Below are positions 8,652 through 18,254 of a stretch of 64,000 bases of DNA, one piece after another; the first letter of the stretch is position 1; each line of letters begins with the position of its first letter. The DNA lies in contig JBNMJS010000001.1 in the NCBI GenBank assembly GCA_050873965.1, positions 22,472 through 86,471 of the forward strand. The letters run 5' to 3'. Both the position numbers and the translations under genes were made by a program. This DNA comes from UBA2883 sp050873965 (GTDB taxonomy: Bacteria; Cyanobacteriota; Vampirovibrionia; Gastranaerophilales; Gastranaerophilaceae). The notes beneath the pieces are model-generated. The model searched no databases, was not told where the DNA came from, and saw nothing but the letters and a program-made list of their open reading frames with translations.

Positions 8652-10361
8652 TTGTCTACAAGTATTGATTATTTTGATTATATAAGAATAAGCATTGCTT
8701 CACCGGAAAGAATTTTAAAATGGTCTTATGGTGAGGTAACAAAACCAGAAACAATCAATTACAGAACTTTAAAACCTGAAAGAGATGGTTTATTCTGTGA
8801 AAGAATCTTTGGACCTACAAAGGACTGGGAATGTTTCTGTGGTAAATATAAAAGAGTTCGTCACAAAGGTATTATTTGTGAACGATGTGGTGTTGAAGTT
8901 ACAGATTCAAAAGTAAGACGTCACAGAATGGGCCATATTAAATTGGCTGCACCTGTTTCTCACATTTGGTTCTTAAAAGGTATTCCTTCATATTTAGGTT
9001 TACTTTTAGATATGACACTAAAAGATTTGGAACAAGTTATTTATTTCAACAACTATGTTGTAATGGATGCTGGTGACAGTGAATTCAAAAAACTTCAATT
9101 ATTAACAGAAGAAGAATATGAAGATTATATGGACGAACACGAAGAATCAACTTTAAAAGTTGGTATTGGTGCTGAAGCTATTAAAGAATTGTTATCTGAA
9201 TTAGATATCAATGCATTAGCAGAAGAAATTCGTTCAGAATTAGAAAAAGGTGTTACATCTGTACAAAAGAAAAGTAAGTTGATTAAGAGATTAAGATTAT
9301 TAGATTCTCTAATTTCTTCAGAAACTGATCCTACTTGGATGATTATGGATGTATTGCCTGTAACTCCACCTGATTTAAGACCTATGGTTCAATTAGATGG
9401 TGGTCGTTTCGCAACATCTGACTTAAATGATTTATATAGACGTGTTATTAACAGAAACAACCGTTTACAAAGATTGTTAGAAATGGGTGCTCCTGAAATT
9501 ATTGTAAGAAACGAAAAACGTATGTTACAAGAAGCAGTTGATGCTCTTATTGATAACGGAAGACGTGGTAGAACAGTTGTTGGTCCTAATAACAGAGCAT
9601 TGAAATCATTATCTAACATTATTGAAGGTAAACAAGGTCGTTTCCGTCAAAACTTGTTAGGTAAACGTGTTGACTATTCAGGTCGTTCAGTTATCGTTGT
9701 TGGTCCATCATTGAAATTAAATCAATGTGGTTTACCAAAAGAAATGGCTATTGAATTGTTCAAACCATTTGTTGTAAACAAACTTATTGAACGTGGTTAT
9801 GTTCAAAACATTAAATCAGCTAAAAAGAAAATTGAAAGATCAGACCCTAAAGTTTGGGATATATTAGAAGAAGTTATTGATGGACACCCAGTTATGTTGA
9901 ACCGTGCTCCTACACTTCACAGATTAGGTATTCAAGCATTTGAACCAAAATTAGTTGAAGGTAGAGCAATTCAACTTCACCCATTGGCTTGTACAGCATT
10001 CAACGCCGATTTCGATGGTGACCAAATGGCTGTTCACGTACCTCTATCTATTGAAGCTCAAACTGAAGCTAGAATGCTAATGTTGGCTACAAACAACATT
10101 CTTGCACCAGCTAACGGTAAACCTATTATTACTCCATCACAGGATATGGTATTAGGTATGTATTACTTAACTATTATTGAAAAACCTGATATGGAACCTA
10201 AAGGTAACTACTATAGCTATTCTGATGCTTTAGCTGCTTTAGAAAGCGGAGTATTAGAACTTCACGATAAAATTGTTGTTCGTGATGAAAATGGTAAGAG
10301 AATTGAAACAACTCCTGGCAGAATCATATTTAATGAAGCTGTTAGAGAAGCGTTAGTATAG
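8652..10361 (+). CDS. rpoC1: DNA-directed RNA polymerase subunit gamma (N-terminal half of beta')
   Basis: The N-terminal part of a split beta' subunit. It has the zinc ribbon (C61, C63, C76, C79), the clamp and lid/rudder region, and the catalytic loop N-A-D-F-D-G-D at 451-457, whose three aspartates hold the catalytic Mg2+. The split of beta' into RpoC1 and RpoC2 is a hallmark of cyanobacteria and their sister lineages. I place the start at TTG 8652 because AAGGAG (8637-8642) precedes it by 9 nt and homologous proteins begin just before F-D-Y-I-R-I. An upstream in-frame GTG at 8604 has no good ribosome binding site and would add 16 residues. This version is 569 residues long. Confidence 0.95.
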   Translation: MSTSIDYFDYIRISIASPERILKWSYGEVTKPETINYRTLKPERDGLFCERIFGPTKDWECFCGKYKRVRHKGIICERCGVEVTDSKVRRHRMGHIKLAAPVSHIWFLKGIPSYLGLLLDMTLKDLEQVIYFNNYVVMDAGDSEFKKLQLLTEEEYEDYMDEHEESTLKVGIGAEAIKELLSELDINALAEEIRSELEKGVTSVQKKSKLIKRLRLLDSLISSETDPTWMIMDVLPVTPPDLRPMVQLDGGRFATSDLNDLYRRVINRNNRLQRLLEMGAPEIIVRNEKRMLQEAVDALIDNGRRGRTVVGPNNRALKSLSNIIEGKQGRFRQNLLGKRVDYSGRSVIVVGPSLKLNQCGLPKEMAIELFKPFVVNKLIERGYVQNIKSAKKKIERSDPKVWDILEEVIDGHPVMLNRAPTLHRLGIQAFEPKLVEGRAIQLHPLACTAFNADFDGDQMAVHVPLSIEAQTEARMLMLATNNILAPANGKPIITPSQDMVLGMYYLTIIEKPDMEPKGNYYSYSDALAALESGVLELHDKIVVRDENGKRIETTPGRIIFNEAVREALV

Positions 10362-10404
10362 TTTGTAGTTTATAAAGTGAAAAATTAAAAGGGAAATATA
10401 AAAA

Positions 10405-13400
10405 ATGGAAAATACTTATTCACGAACAAAGTCAAAAACGCCTGAGTTCATTAACAAATTGATGGACAAGGGTGCTATAAGAAAATTGCTTTCTCAAATG
10501 TATCTTGAATACGGTGGAGCAAAAACTGGTGAGTTAGCAAATACTTTAAAGAACTTAGGTTATAAGTACGCAACAAGATCAGGTGTAACAATTTCAATTT
10601 CTGACTTGTCTGTACCACCTACTAAGAAAGATTTGTTAGCAAAAGCTGAATCTGAAATTGAAAAATCTACAGATAGATATGAAAAAGGTGAAATTACCGA
10701 AGTAGAAAGATATACAAAAGTTATCGATACTTGGTCTGAAACAACTGCGAAGTTGACAGAACAAGTTGTAGAAAACTTCGATAGATTGAACCCAGTTTAT
10801 ATGATGGCATTCTCTGGTGCGAGAGGTAACTTATCACAGGTATCACAGTTGGTTGGTATGCGTGGTTTGATGGCCGACGCTGCTGGTCAGATTATCGACT
10901 TACCTATCAAATCTAACTTTAAAGAAGGTTTGACTGTTACTGAATACATCATTTCTTCTTACGGTGCTCGTAAAGGTTTGGTAGATACAGCGTTAAAAAC
11001 AGCCGACTCTGGTTATTTGACAAGACGTTTGGTTGACGTTGCTCAAGATGTTATTATTAGAGATGCCGATTGTGGTGGACACAATTATATTAACTTGAAA
11101 CCTATTGTTGATGGTGATAATGTAATTGTTCCTCTAATTGATAGATTGTTAGGTAGAACTATTGCAGAAGATATCTATGATACAGATGGTAAAACTGTTT
11201 TAGTTAAAGCTAATACTACAATGAGCAGAGAAGATATTGAAAAAATCTCTCATTTAACATTAAATGAATTAAAAGTTCGTTCAGGTTTAACTTGTAGCTT
11301 AGAATATGGTGTTTGTCAAAAATGCTATGGTTGGGCTATGACAACTCAAAAAATGGTTGATATCGGTGAAGCAATCGGTATTATTGCTGCTCAGTCAATC
11401 GGTGAACCTGGTACTCAGTTAACATTGAGAACATTCCACACCGGTGGTGCTGTTGGCGTTAAAGAAGCTAAAAAAGATATTAAATCACGTGAAGATGGTG
11501 TTGTTTCTTCTTCTATTAAGACTAGAGAACAAAGAACTCGTCACGGTGATGTATTAAATATTGCTATTAATGAAGCTGATATTGAAGTTAAAGGTGAAAA
11601 AAGAACTAATAAATATCACGTTATGGCAGGTTCTGTTGTATTTGTTAAAGACGGTGATTCTGTTAAGAAAGGTGACTTACTTGCAGAATTTGATCCAGCT
11701 TCTCAAAATGAAAGTGGTCGTTTAACAGAAACAGCATATATGGATATTAACTCAGATGTTGCTGGTCAAGTATTCTTTGATGGCTTTGATGTTGATGAAA
11801 AGAAAGACAGACAAGGTAACATTTCAAGAACAGCAAATAGATCTGGTATTGTTTGGGTTATTGCTGGTGATGTTTATAATTTACCTGGTGGTTCATCTGT
11901 TTTAGTTAAGGATAAACAAAGTGTTAAAGCTGGTGAGAAATTAGCTGAAACTATGGTTATCTGTGAACACGGTGGTGAAGTTAGATATAGTTCTGACTTA
12001 GAAATTGAAGATACTAAGTTTGAAGGTGAAAAGATTAAGAAAATTGTTAAAGGTAAAGAATTAACAATCGTTATTGCATCTTTGATTCCATCAAATGCTA
12101 CATTTGAACAAACTAAGAAAGAACAGTTCTGGACAGTTGATGGTGATGGTGAAAAATATATTGTTAAAGCACCTGTTGATACAACTGTTGAAAATGGTAT
12201 GGTTATTGCCGAATTAGTTGACGATGAATACTCTGTTTCATCATCTGGTGAAATTAAATATATGGGTGTTGAAGTTGATGAAAATCAAGTTATTACTAAA
12301 GCCGGTGATATTGTATTTATTCCAGAAGAAGTACACCAAATCAATAAAGATTCATCATTGAAGATGGTTGAAAATGGTACTGTTGTTACTGAGGGTACAG
12401 AAATTGTAAAAGACGTATATTCTCATATTGATGGTGTTGTTGAATTTAACGAATTTAATGATGTTATCCACGAAATTACAATAAGACCTGGTGAAGTTCA
12501 TACATTAGCAAGTGTTAATGATTTGAAAGTTGAAGAAGGTGCAGTTGTTAAAAAAGGTACTGTAATTGCTGAAGGTATCAAAGCAAAAGCAACTTCTATC
12601 GTTTCTATTATGGAAGCAGGTTTTGAAGATATTGATATTGATGATTTAGATGAAGAAATTGATACAACATCTGTTGGTATGGAAGAAAAACCTATCCAAA
12701 TTTTGGTTAGACCTGTTCAAATTTTACACGTTGAACCAAAAGATGTATCAATTAGATTTAATACATCTGATGAATTAATTGATGTTGTTTCTGAAACTCA
12801 GTTACAATATAAAGATGGTACAAGAGTAAGAAATCTTGATGGTGCAACATTAACTAGAACAAGTTTGAAATTAGCTATGGATGGTTATTTATCACATCTT
12901 AAAGGTTTGGTAGAACTTGATGCTAATGGTCAATTGAAGATTGTTGTACTTGAAACATTGATTGTACGTCGTGAATTAGAAGGTAATTCTAAATTGAACG
13001 ATGCATTACAAACTGAGTTATTGGTAAAAGACGGTGAAGTTATTGAACCAAGAACAGCAGTTGCTAAGACTGAAGTATTAGCTATCGCTGATGGCGTTGC
13101 TTCAATTAGTGGTAATGAAGAAGAATCAAGAAGATTATTACTTCAATCAGAATCTCACGTTACAGAAATTGCTATTAAAGGTAAAGCAAACGTTAAAGCA
13201 GGAGATTTCATTAAGAAAGATTCTATCGTTGCTGATAGCGGTGAAGTTGCTGAAATTTCTGGTCACGTAGTTGAAGTTGGTAAAAAAGGTATTCGTGTTA
13301 GAGCTGGTAGACCTTACTTAATCAGTCAAGGTACTCAATTACAAACTAAGAGCAATTCATTGCTACAACGTGGTGACTCACTTGCAACATTGAGATATGA

Positions 13401-14265
13401 AAGACAAAAAACTGGTGATATCGTTCAAGGTTTGCCGCGTGTAGAAGAATTGTTAGAAGCTAGAAAACCAAAAGATTGTGCAATCTTAGCTGAATATGAT
13501 GGTACAGCAATTATTGAAATTGATGAAGATATGCCTAGATTATTCTTAGATTCTGAAGAATTCGGAAGAAAAGAAATCAAATATACTATCGATTCAAATA
13601 TCATTGTTCAAAATAAACAAAAAATCAAAAAAGGTGATCCTCTTACAAGTGGTCCTTTAAATCCACATGATATTATCAGATTATGCGGACCTGAGGCTGC
13701 TCAACAATATCTTGTAGATGAAGTACAACGTGTATATCGTTCACAAGGTGTTGAAATTGCTGATAAACATATCGAAATGATTGTAAGACAGATGACTAAG
13801 AAAGTTAAAATTCTTGAACCTGGTGATACTAGTTTCTTACCTGGTGAATTGGTTGAAGTTCATGCATTCAATAAAGCAAATGAAGAAGTTGCTAAGAATG
13901 ATGGTCAACAAGCAGAATGTGAATACTTGTTATTAGGTATTACAAAGGCGTCTTTGAATACTGAAAGTTTCATCTCTGCAGCTTCATTCCAAGAAACAAC
14001 AAGAATATTAACAGAAGCAGCTGTTGAAGGTAAGAAAGATATGTTGAGAGGATTGAAAGAAAACGTTATCATTGGTCGTTTGATTCCAGCAGGTACAGGT
14101 TATCATCACTTGTCATTTGCTAGTGAAGAAAAAGACAGAGAAGCTCAAAGAAGAGCTGCTGCTCAACGTAATCAAGCTAGAAAACCTTCTGCTATTTTGG
14201 AAGAAATTGAAGGTATGTTCGGTTCACCTGATTTGTTAATCAATGATAAGAAAGATGGCGAATAA
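10405..14265 (+). CDS. rpoC2: DNA-directed RNA polymerase subunit beta' C-terminal part
   Basis: The C-terminal part of split beta'. It contains the bridge helix and trigger loop start (G-E-P-G-T-Q-L-T-L-R-T-F-H-T-G-G, about 333-348) and zinc-binding cysteines (in D-A-D-C-G and C-Q-K-C-Y). The conserved end begins at G-L-P-R-V-E-E-L-L-E-A-R (1009) and runs through T-K-A-S-L to the C-terminal helices. Between 349 and 1008 lies a roughly 660-residue insertion of repeating Gly/Val-rich beta modules (patterns like 'V-x-x-G-D-x-V-K-K-G'). This is the size and place of the cyanobacterial SI3 insertion built from sandwich-barrel hybrid motifs. AGGG precedes the ATG. A strong terminator follows. Confidence 0.96.
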   Translation: MENTYSRTKSKTPEFINKLMDKGAIRKLLSQMYLEYGGAKTGELANTLKNLGYKYATRSGVTISISDLSVPPTKKDLLAKAESEIEKSTDRYEKGEITEVERYTKVIDTWSETTAKLTEQVVENFDRLNPVYMMAFSGARGNLSQVSQLVGMRGLMADAAGQIIDLPIKSNFKEGLTVTEYIISSYGARKGLVDTALKTADSGYLTRRLVDVAQDVIIRDADCGGHNYINLKPIVDGDNVIVPLIDRLLGRTIAEDIYDTDGKTVLVKANTTMSREDIEKISHLTLNELKVRSGLTCSLEYGVCQKCYGWAMTTQKMVDIGEAIGIIAAQSIGEPGTQLTLRTFHTGGAVGVKEAKKDIKSREDGVVSSSIKTREQRTRHGDVLNIAINEADIEVKGEKRTNKYHVMAGSVVFVKDGDSVKKGDLLAEFDPASQNESGRLTETAYMDINSDVAGQVFFDGFDVDEKKDRQGNISRTANRSGIVWVIAGDVYNLPGGSSVLVKDKQSVKAGEKLAETMVICEHGGEVRYSSDLEIEDTKFEGEKIKKIVKGKELTIVIASLIPSNATFEQTKKEQFWTVDGDGEKYIVKAPVDTTVENGMVIAELVDDEYSVSSSGEIKYMGVEVDENQVITKAGDIVFIPEEVHQINKDSSLKMVENGTVVTEGTEIVKDVYSHIDGVVEFNEFNDVIHEITIRPGEVHTLASVNDLKVEEGAVVKKGTVIAEGIKAKATSIVSIMEAGFEDIDIDDLDEEIDTTSVGMEEKPIQILVRPVQILHVEPKDVSIRFNTSDELIDVVSETQLQYKDGTRVRNLDGATLTRTSLKLAMDGYLSHLKGLVELDANGQLKIVVLETLIVRRELEGNSKLNDALQTELLVKDGEVIEPRTAVAKTEVLAIADGVASISGNEEESRRLLLQSESHVTEIAIKGKANVKAGDFIKKDSIVADSGEVAEISGHVVEVGKKGIRVRAGRPYLISQGTQLQTKSNSLLQRGDSLATLRYERQKTGDIVQGLPRVEELLEARKPKDCAILAEYDGTAIIEIDEDMPRLFLDSEEFGRKEIKYTIDSNIIVQNKQKIKKGDPLTSGPLNPHDIIRLCGPEAAQQYLVDEVQRVYRSQGVEIADKHIEMIVRQMTKKVKILEPGDTSFLPGELVEVHAFNKANEEVAKNDGQQAECEYLLLGITKASLNTESFISAASFQETTRILTEAAVEGKKDMLRGLKENVIIGRLIPAGTGYHHLSFASEEKDREAQRRAAAQRNQARKPSAILEEIEGMFGSPDLLINDKKDGE

Positions 14266-14288
14266 CATATATTCAATATAGATAAAAA

Positions 14289-14318
14289 AGAGTTACGAGT
14301 AATCGTAACTCTTTTTTT
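14289..14318 (+). terminator. Terminator of the rpoB operon
   Basis: A perfect 10-bp stem (AGAGTTACGA, loop GTAA, TCGTAACTCT) is followed by a run of seven T. Confidence 0.92.
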
Positions 14319-14321
14319 GTA

Positions 14322-14351
14322 GCAAATTATATTTTTATGAACGTTATATAA
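14322..14351 (+). promoter_or_regulatory. GCAA-type promoter (short-spacer variant) of the lipoprotein-like pair
   Basis: GCAAATTA at 14322 and ACGTTATATAA at 14341-14351; the latter differs by one base from ACTTTATATAA at 29552 and 50270. The spacer is 2 bp shorter than in those two. Confidence 0.4.
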
Positions 14352-14369
14352 ATAGAGAAGGTAAAAATT

Positions 14370-14843
14370 ATGAACACTAAAAATATATTAACAAGTTTTG
14401 TCGCTGGTACTGTAACATTAACAAATGTTTCTTGTAAAAGAGAACCTCTACATAGAGTTACAGATGCAGTAAAAAATCCAATTATCGAAAGAGTGGATTC
14501 TTTTGCAAAATCATCTTTAAATAAAATTGACACAACAGGTTTAGAATTATTTAAAGTTGATACGGTAGCAATAACTAATAAAAAATTAGATAAACCTAAA
14601 CAATTAGCAAGTGCTATAAAGGAAAAAGCTATTTCTGAAAATGATTTTATACAAAATCGTCATCAGTATTATAGTGGTAATGTTATGAGTATTTCAGATT
14701 TATCAAATCTTTGGAAATCTGGTGATGCAGCACAGTCAGGAACTCCAAAGGATTCTGTTATTTGTACTATGCAAAATAAAGTTTTTACAAACAAAATAGA
14801 GAATAAATATTTTGTTCCAATCGAGTATTATAAGAAAAAATAA
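14370..14843 (+). CDS. Lipoprotein-like protein, first of a tandem paralogous pair
   Basis: A 157-residue protein. A short hydrophobic N-terminus (about 6-20) ends at Cys22 in N-V-S-C, followed by K-R-E-P. This resembles a lipoprotein signal, although Asn at -3 is not a standard lipobox residue. The mature part shares blocks with the next gene: I-I-E-R-V-D-S-F near residue 40, and M-Q-N-K-V-[FY]-T-N-K followed by K-Y-F-V-P near the C-terminus. No known family. GAAGG precedes the ATG by 8 nt. It is the first gene after the rpoC2 terminator and forms an operon with its paralogue 23 bp downstream. Confidence 0.7.
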   Translation: MNTKNILTSFVAGTVTLTNVSCKREPLHRVTDAVKNPIIERVDSFAKSSLNKIDTTGLELFKVDTVAITNKKLDKPKQLASAIKEKAISENDFIQNRHQYYSGNVMSISDLSNLWKSGDAAQSGTPKDSVICTMQNKVFTNKIENKYFVPIEYYKKK

Positions 14844-14866
14844 ATAAATTTGTAGAGGATATTATA

Positions 14867-15358
14867 ATGAATAAAAGTTTATTAACAAAGGTTATGGCGG
14901 GTACTGTTGCTTTGTCAACAGCATCTTGCAAACGTGAACCTATTCATAGAATTTCTGATGTTGCAAAACATCCAATTATCGAGCGAGTTGATTCTTTTAC
15001 AAAATCATCATTAAATGATGTTGATACTACATTTGCAGATAGAATTAAAACAGATACTTTAGAAATCTCTAATAAATTGTTAAATGATAAAAAAGAATTA
15101 GTAGATTATTTGGATAAAAATGCAAGAAAATCAAATTATAACGTTGTTGTTGATACAAGACCAGTTTATAGTTTTGGTATGAGATATGATGGTAAGATGG
15201 GTTATAGATTACGTATGGAAAGTGTTGTTGAACCTAGATATATTTCATCAGAGATGGCTGGCGTTATGCAAAATAAAGTTTACACTAATAAATCAGAAAC
15301 AAAATATTTTGTTCCTGTAAATTATTACGGTGTAGTAAATCAAAAAAGTATTAAATAA
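14867..15358 (+). CDS. Lipoprotein-like protein, second of a tandem paralogous pair
   Basis: A 163-residue paralogue of the preceding gene with the same plan: hydrophobic N-terminus, Cys21 in T-A-S-C followed by K-R-E-P, the I-I-E-R-V-D-S-F block and a C-terminal K-Y-F-V-P motif. The middle (about 75-125) is the divergent part and is more basic and Tyr-rich here. AGAGG lies about 7 nt before the ATG. Probably exported and anchored to a membrane, but the lipobox is atypical (Thr at -3), so lipidation is uncertain. A shared bidirectional terminator separates it from ileS. Confidence 0.7.
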   Translation: MNKSLLTKVMAGTVALSTASCKREPIHRISDVAKHPIIERVDSFTKSSLNDVDTTFADRIKTDTLEISNKLLNDKKELVDYLDKNARKSNYNVVVDTRPVYSFGMRYDGKMGYRLRMESVVEPRYISSEMAGVMQNKVYTNKSETKYFVPVNYYGVVNQKSIK

Positions 15359-15377
15359 ATATTTAATTGGTTGATAA

Positions 15378-15405
15378 AAAGGGTTGGTATTATAACCAAC
15401 CCTTT
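15378..15405. terminator. Bidirectional terminator between the lipoprotein-like pair and ileS
   Basis: AAAGGGTTGGT pairs perfectly with ACCAACCCTTT around a 6-nt loop. It is flanked by A-rich sequence on the left and T-rich sequence on the right, so it can act on both strands. Confidence 0.88.
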
Positions 15406-15414
15406 ATTTTATTT

Positions 15415-18246
15415 TTATTGAATTGCATCGTAGCAATCTGAACATATAGTTTCATAACCTTGATGTACACCAAGGTTTCTATATTTCCAACATCTTTCGC
15501 ATTTTTCACCTTCTGCTTTAGTTACCCAAACTGTGTAACCTTCTTCTGAATATTCATTAAGAATATCATTAGGTTTTTCTTCTGTTATGTATGCTTGTGA
15601 TGTAATGAAAATATCACATAAATCATCTTGGTTTGCTTTTAGTATTTCTGAATTGTTTTCCGATTTTACATATACTGCAACTTCAAGAGAACTACCAACT
15701 TTCTTTTCTGCTCTAAGTGGTTCAATAGCACGTGTTACAACTTCTCTCGCTTCTAATATTTTAGAGAAGTCTTTTTCAAGTGCTTCGTTAGTCCAAGTAG
15801 AGTGGATTGTTGGCCAATTTGTTAGAAGAACACTGATTAAGCCATTTTTATGCATATCTGGCATATTTTGCCAAATATCTTCTGCTTGATGTGGCATTAC
15901 AGGTGCAAGTATTCTAACAAGTGTTTGTAATGTTTCATACAAGACTGTTTGGCATGCACGTCTTGAAAGTGATTTTTTGCCGGCTGTGTATAATCTATCC
16001 TTAACAATATCAAGGTAGAATGAACTTAAATCTACTGCTGCAAAGTTTTGTAAGCATTGGAAGTATTTATAAAATTCATAATTTTCAAATGCTTCAGTTA
16101 CTTCTGCAACAAGTTTATTTAATTTATGTAGTGCAAATTTATCAATAAGTTTTAAATCATCGTAGCATACATAGTCTTCTTTTGGATTAAAATCAAAGAT
16201 GTTACCCATCAAGAATCTTGCAGTGTTACGAGTTTTCTTAAATATTTCAGCAAGTTGACCAACAATGTTGTTACCGATTTTTATATCGTTTCTGTAATCA
16301 ACAGATGCTGCCCATAATCTAAGAATATCTGCACCATAGTTTTTAATAATATCATCTGGTCTAATGTAGTTACCAAGTGATTTAGACATCTTTCTACCAT
16401 CTTCACCAAATACAAAACCGTGAGTTAGAACGCCTTTGTAAGGTGCTTTTTCTTGAGTTGCAATTGATGTTAATAGTGATGATTGGAACCAACCTCTGTG
16501 TTGGTCAGAACCTTCTAAGTATAAATCAACTGGAGTGTGACCAAGCTCGTCTGAACGTTTTTCAACAACTGCTTTCCAAGATACCCCACTATCAAACCAA
16601 ACGTCCATAATATCACGTTCTTTTTTGAAGTGAGTTTTACCACATTTAGGACATTTGAATCCTTCTGGTAACAATTCTTCTGCTGAATATTTTACCCAAG
16701 CATCAGAACTTTCTTTTTCAAACATTTTAGCAATCTTTTCGATTGTTTCATCGTTGCAGATTACTTCTCCACAGTCTTCACAATAGAAGATAGGTATTGG
16801 AACACCCCAAGCTCTTTGTCTTGAGATACACCAGTCTGTACGTCCTTCGACCATGTTTCCAATTCTGTTTTCACCACTTGCTGGAACCCATTTTACATCT
16901 TTGATTGCATTTAGTGCTTTATCTCTAAATTTGTCAACTTTAACAAACCATTGAGGTGTTGCTCTATAAATAACAGGTTTTTTACATCTCCAACAATGTG
17001 GATAACTGTGTTGAATATCTTGTTGTTTTAGTAATGCTCCTTTTGCTTCAAGCATTTCTATAACCATTGAATTACCTTTGTAATAAGGAACTCCAACTAA
17101 TTCTGGAATACCTACTACATCTGTCCAAACACCAGCACCATCTAGTGGAGAGAATACTTCAATATTATATTTGCAACCAACTTCATAGTCTTCAAGACCG
17201 TGACCAGGAGCAGTATGTACAGAACCTGTACCTGCTTCAAGTGTTACGTGTTCACCTAAAATAATAGGTGATTTTCTATCAACTAGTGGGTGTTGTGTTT
17301 CTAATAGTTCTAAATCTTGTCCTTTGCAAGAACCAATAACTTTAATATCAGCTTCTTCCCATTCTACATCGTTTAAGAATGAAGATAACAATTCTTGTGC
17401 TACAACATAAACATTGTTGTTGTATTCAAAGAATGTATATTCAAATCTCGGATGCATACTGATAGCCATATTTGATGGAATAGTCCAAGGTGTTGTTGTC
17501 CAAATAATAGCGTAAATTGGTTTATTATTTGAATTTTTTAGAATTTCGTTATTGATTTTATCTGTAGATTTTTCATCAAATTGGAATCTTACATATATTG
17601 ATGTTGATGTATGGTCAGCGTATTCAACTTCTGCTTCTGCTAATGCTGTTTCACAAGCAGCACACCAATATACAGGTTTAAGTCCTTTTTCTATGTATCC
17701 TTTTTTATACATTTCACCGAATACTCTAATTTGTTCTGCTTCGTATTCTGGATTGATTGTTAAATAAGGATTTTCCCAGTTTCCTAAAACACCTAAACGT
17801 CTAAATTCGCTTTCTTGACCTTTAAGGTTTTTATGAGCGAATTCTCTACATTTAGCACGTAATTCTGTTTCTGTAATAGCGTGTCTGCCACCTTTGATTT
17901 TCTTTACAACTGCATTTTCAATAGGCAAACCGTGACCATCATATCCAGGAACGTATGGTGCATAGAATCCTTGTTGAGATTTATATTTAATTAAAATATC
18001 TTTTAAAATTTTGTTTAAAGCTGTACCTACGTGAATTTTTTCAGAACTTAGGTAAGGTGGTCCATCGTGAAGAATGAATGAATTATTTTTATCTCTTTGT
18101 TCAATCATTTTTTCATAGATGTTGTTTTCTTCCCAAAATTTTTGTATTTGTGGTTCTCTCATTGTCGCATTTGCTCTCATACCAAGAGTTGTTTGTGGCA
18201 AATTAAGAGTCTTTTTGTATTCAACTTTTTCGTTTGTTGTTTCCAT
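15415..18246 (-). CDS. ileS: Isoleucine--tRNA ligase
   Basis: A 943-residue class I synthetase charging tRNA-Ile. The HIGH-type motif reads H-V-G-T at 72-75 and K-M-S-K-S lies near 617-621. A large editing (CP1) domain lies between them, with T-T-P-W-T-I-P-S-N and the T-G-S-V-H-T-A-P-G-H-G signature. The C-terminal zinc finger has cysteines at 916, 919, 935 and 938, as in bacterial-type IleRS. The length is normal. Only 8 bp separate it from the carrier gene upstream on the same strand, suggesting cotranscription. I saw no T-box leader. Confidence 0.97.
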   Translation of the reverse strand: METTNEKVEYKKTLNLPQTTLGMRANATMREPQIQKFWEENNIYEKMIEQRDKNNSFILHDGPPYLSSEKIHVGTALNKILKDILIKYKSQQGFYAPYVPGYDGHGLPIENAVVKKIKGGRHAITETELRAKCREFAHKNLKGQESEFRRLGVLGNWENPYLTINPEYEAEQIRVFGEMYKKGYIEKGLKPVYWCAACETALAEAEVEYADHTSTSIYVRFQFDEKSTDKINNEILKNSNNKPIYAIIWTTTPWTIPSNMAISMHPRFEYTFFEYNNNVYVVAQELLSSFLNDVEWEEADIKVIGSCKGQDLELLETQHPLVDRKSPIILGEHVTLEAGTGSVHTAPGHGLEDYEVGCKYNIEVFSPLDGAGVWTDVVGIPELVGVPYYKGNSMVIEMLEAKGALLKQQDIQHSYPHCWRCKKPVIYRATPQWFVKVDKFRDKALNAIKDVKWVPASGENRIGNMVEGRTDWCISRQRAWGVPIPIFYCEDCGEVICNDETIEKIAKMFEKESSDAWVKYSAEELLPEGFKCPKCGKTHFKKERDIMDVWFDSGVSWKAVVEKRSDELGHTPVDLYLEGSDQHRGWFQSSLLTSIATQEKAPYKGVLTHGFVFGEDGRKMSKSLGNYIRPDDIIKNYGADILRLWAASVDYRNDIKIGNNIVGQLAEIFKKTRNTARFLMGNIFDFNPKEDYVCYDDLKLIDKFALHKLNKLVAEVTEAFENYEFYKYFQCLQNFAAVDLSSFYLDIVKDRLYTAGKKSLSRRACQTVLYETLQTLVRILAPVMPHQAEDIWQNMPDMHKNGLISVLLTNWPTIHSTWTNEALEKDFSKILEAREVVTRAIEPLRAEKKVGSSLEVAVYVKSENNSEILKANQDDLCDIFITSQAYITEEKPNDILNEYSEEGYTVWVTKAEGEKCERCWKYRNLGVHQGYETICSDCYDAIQ

Positions 18247-18254
18247 TTTTACCT

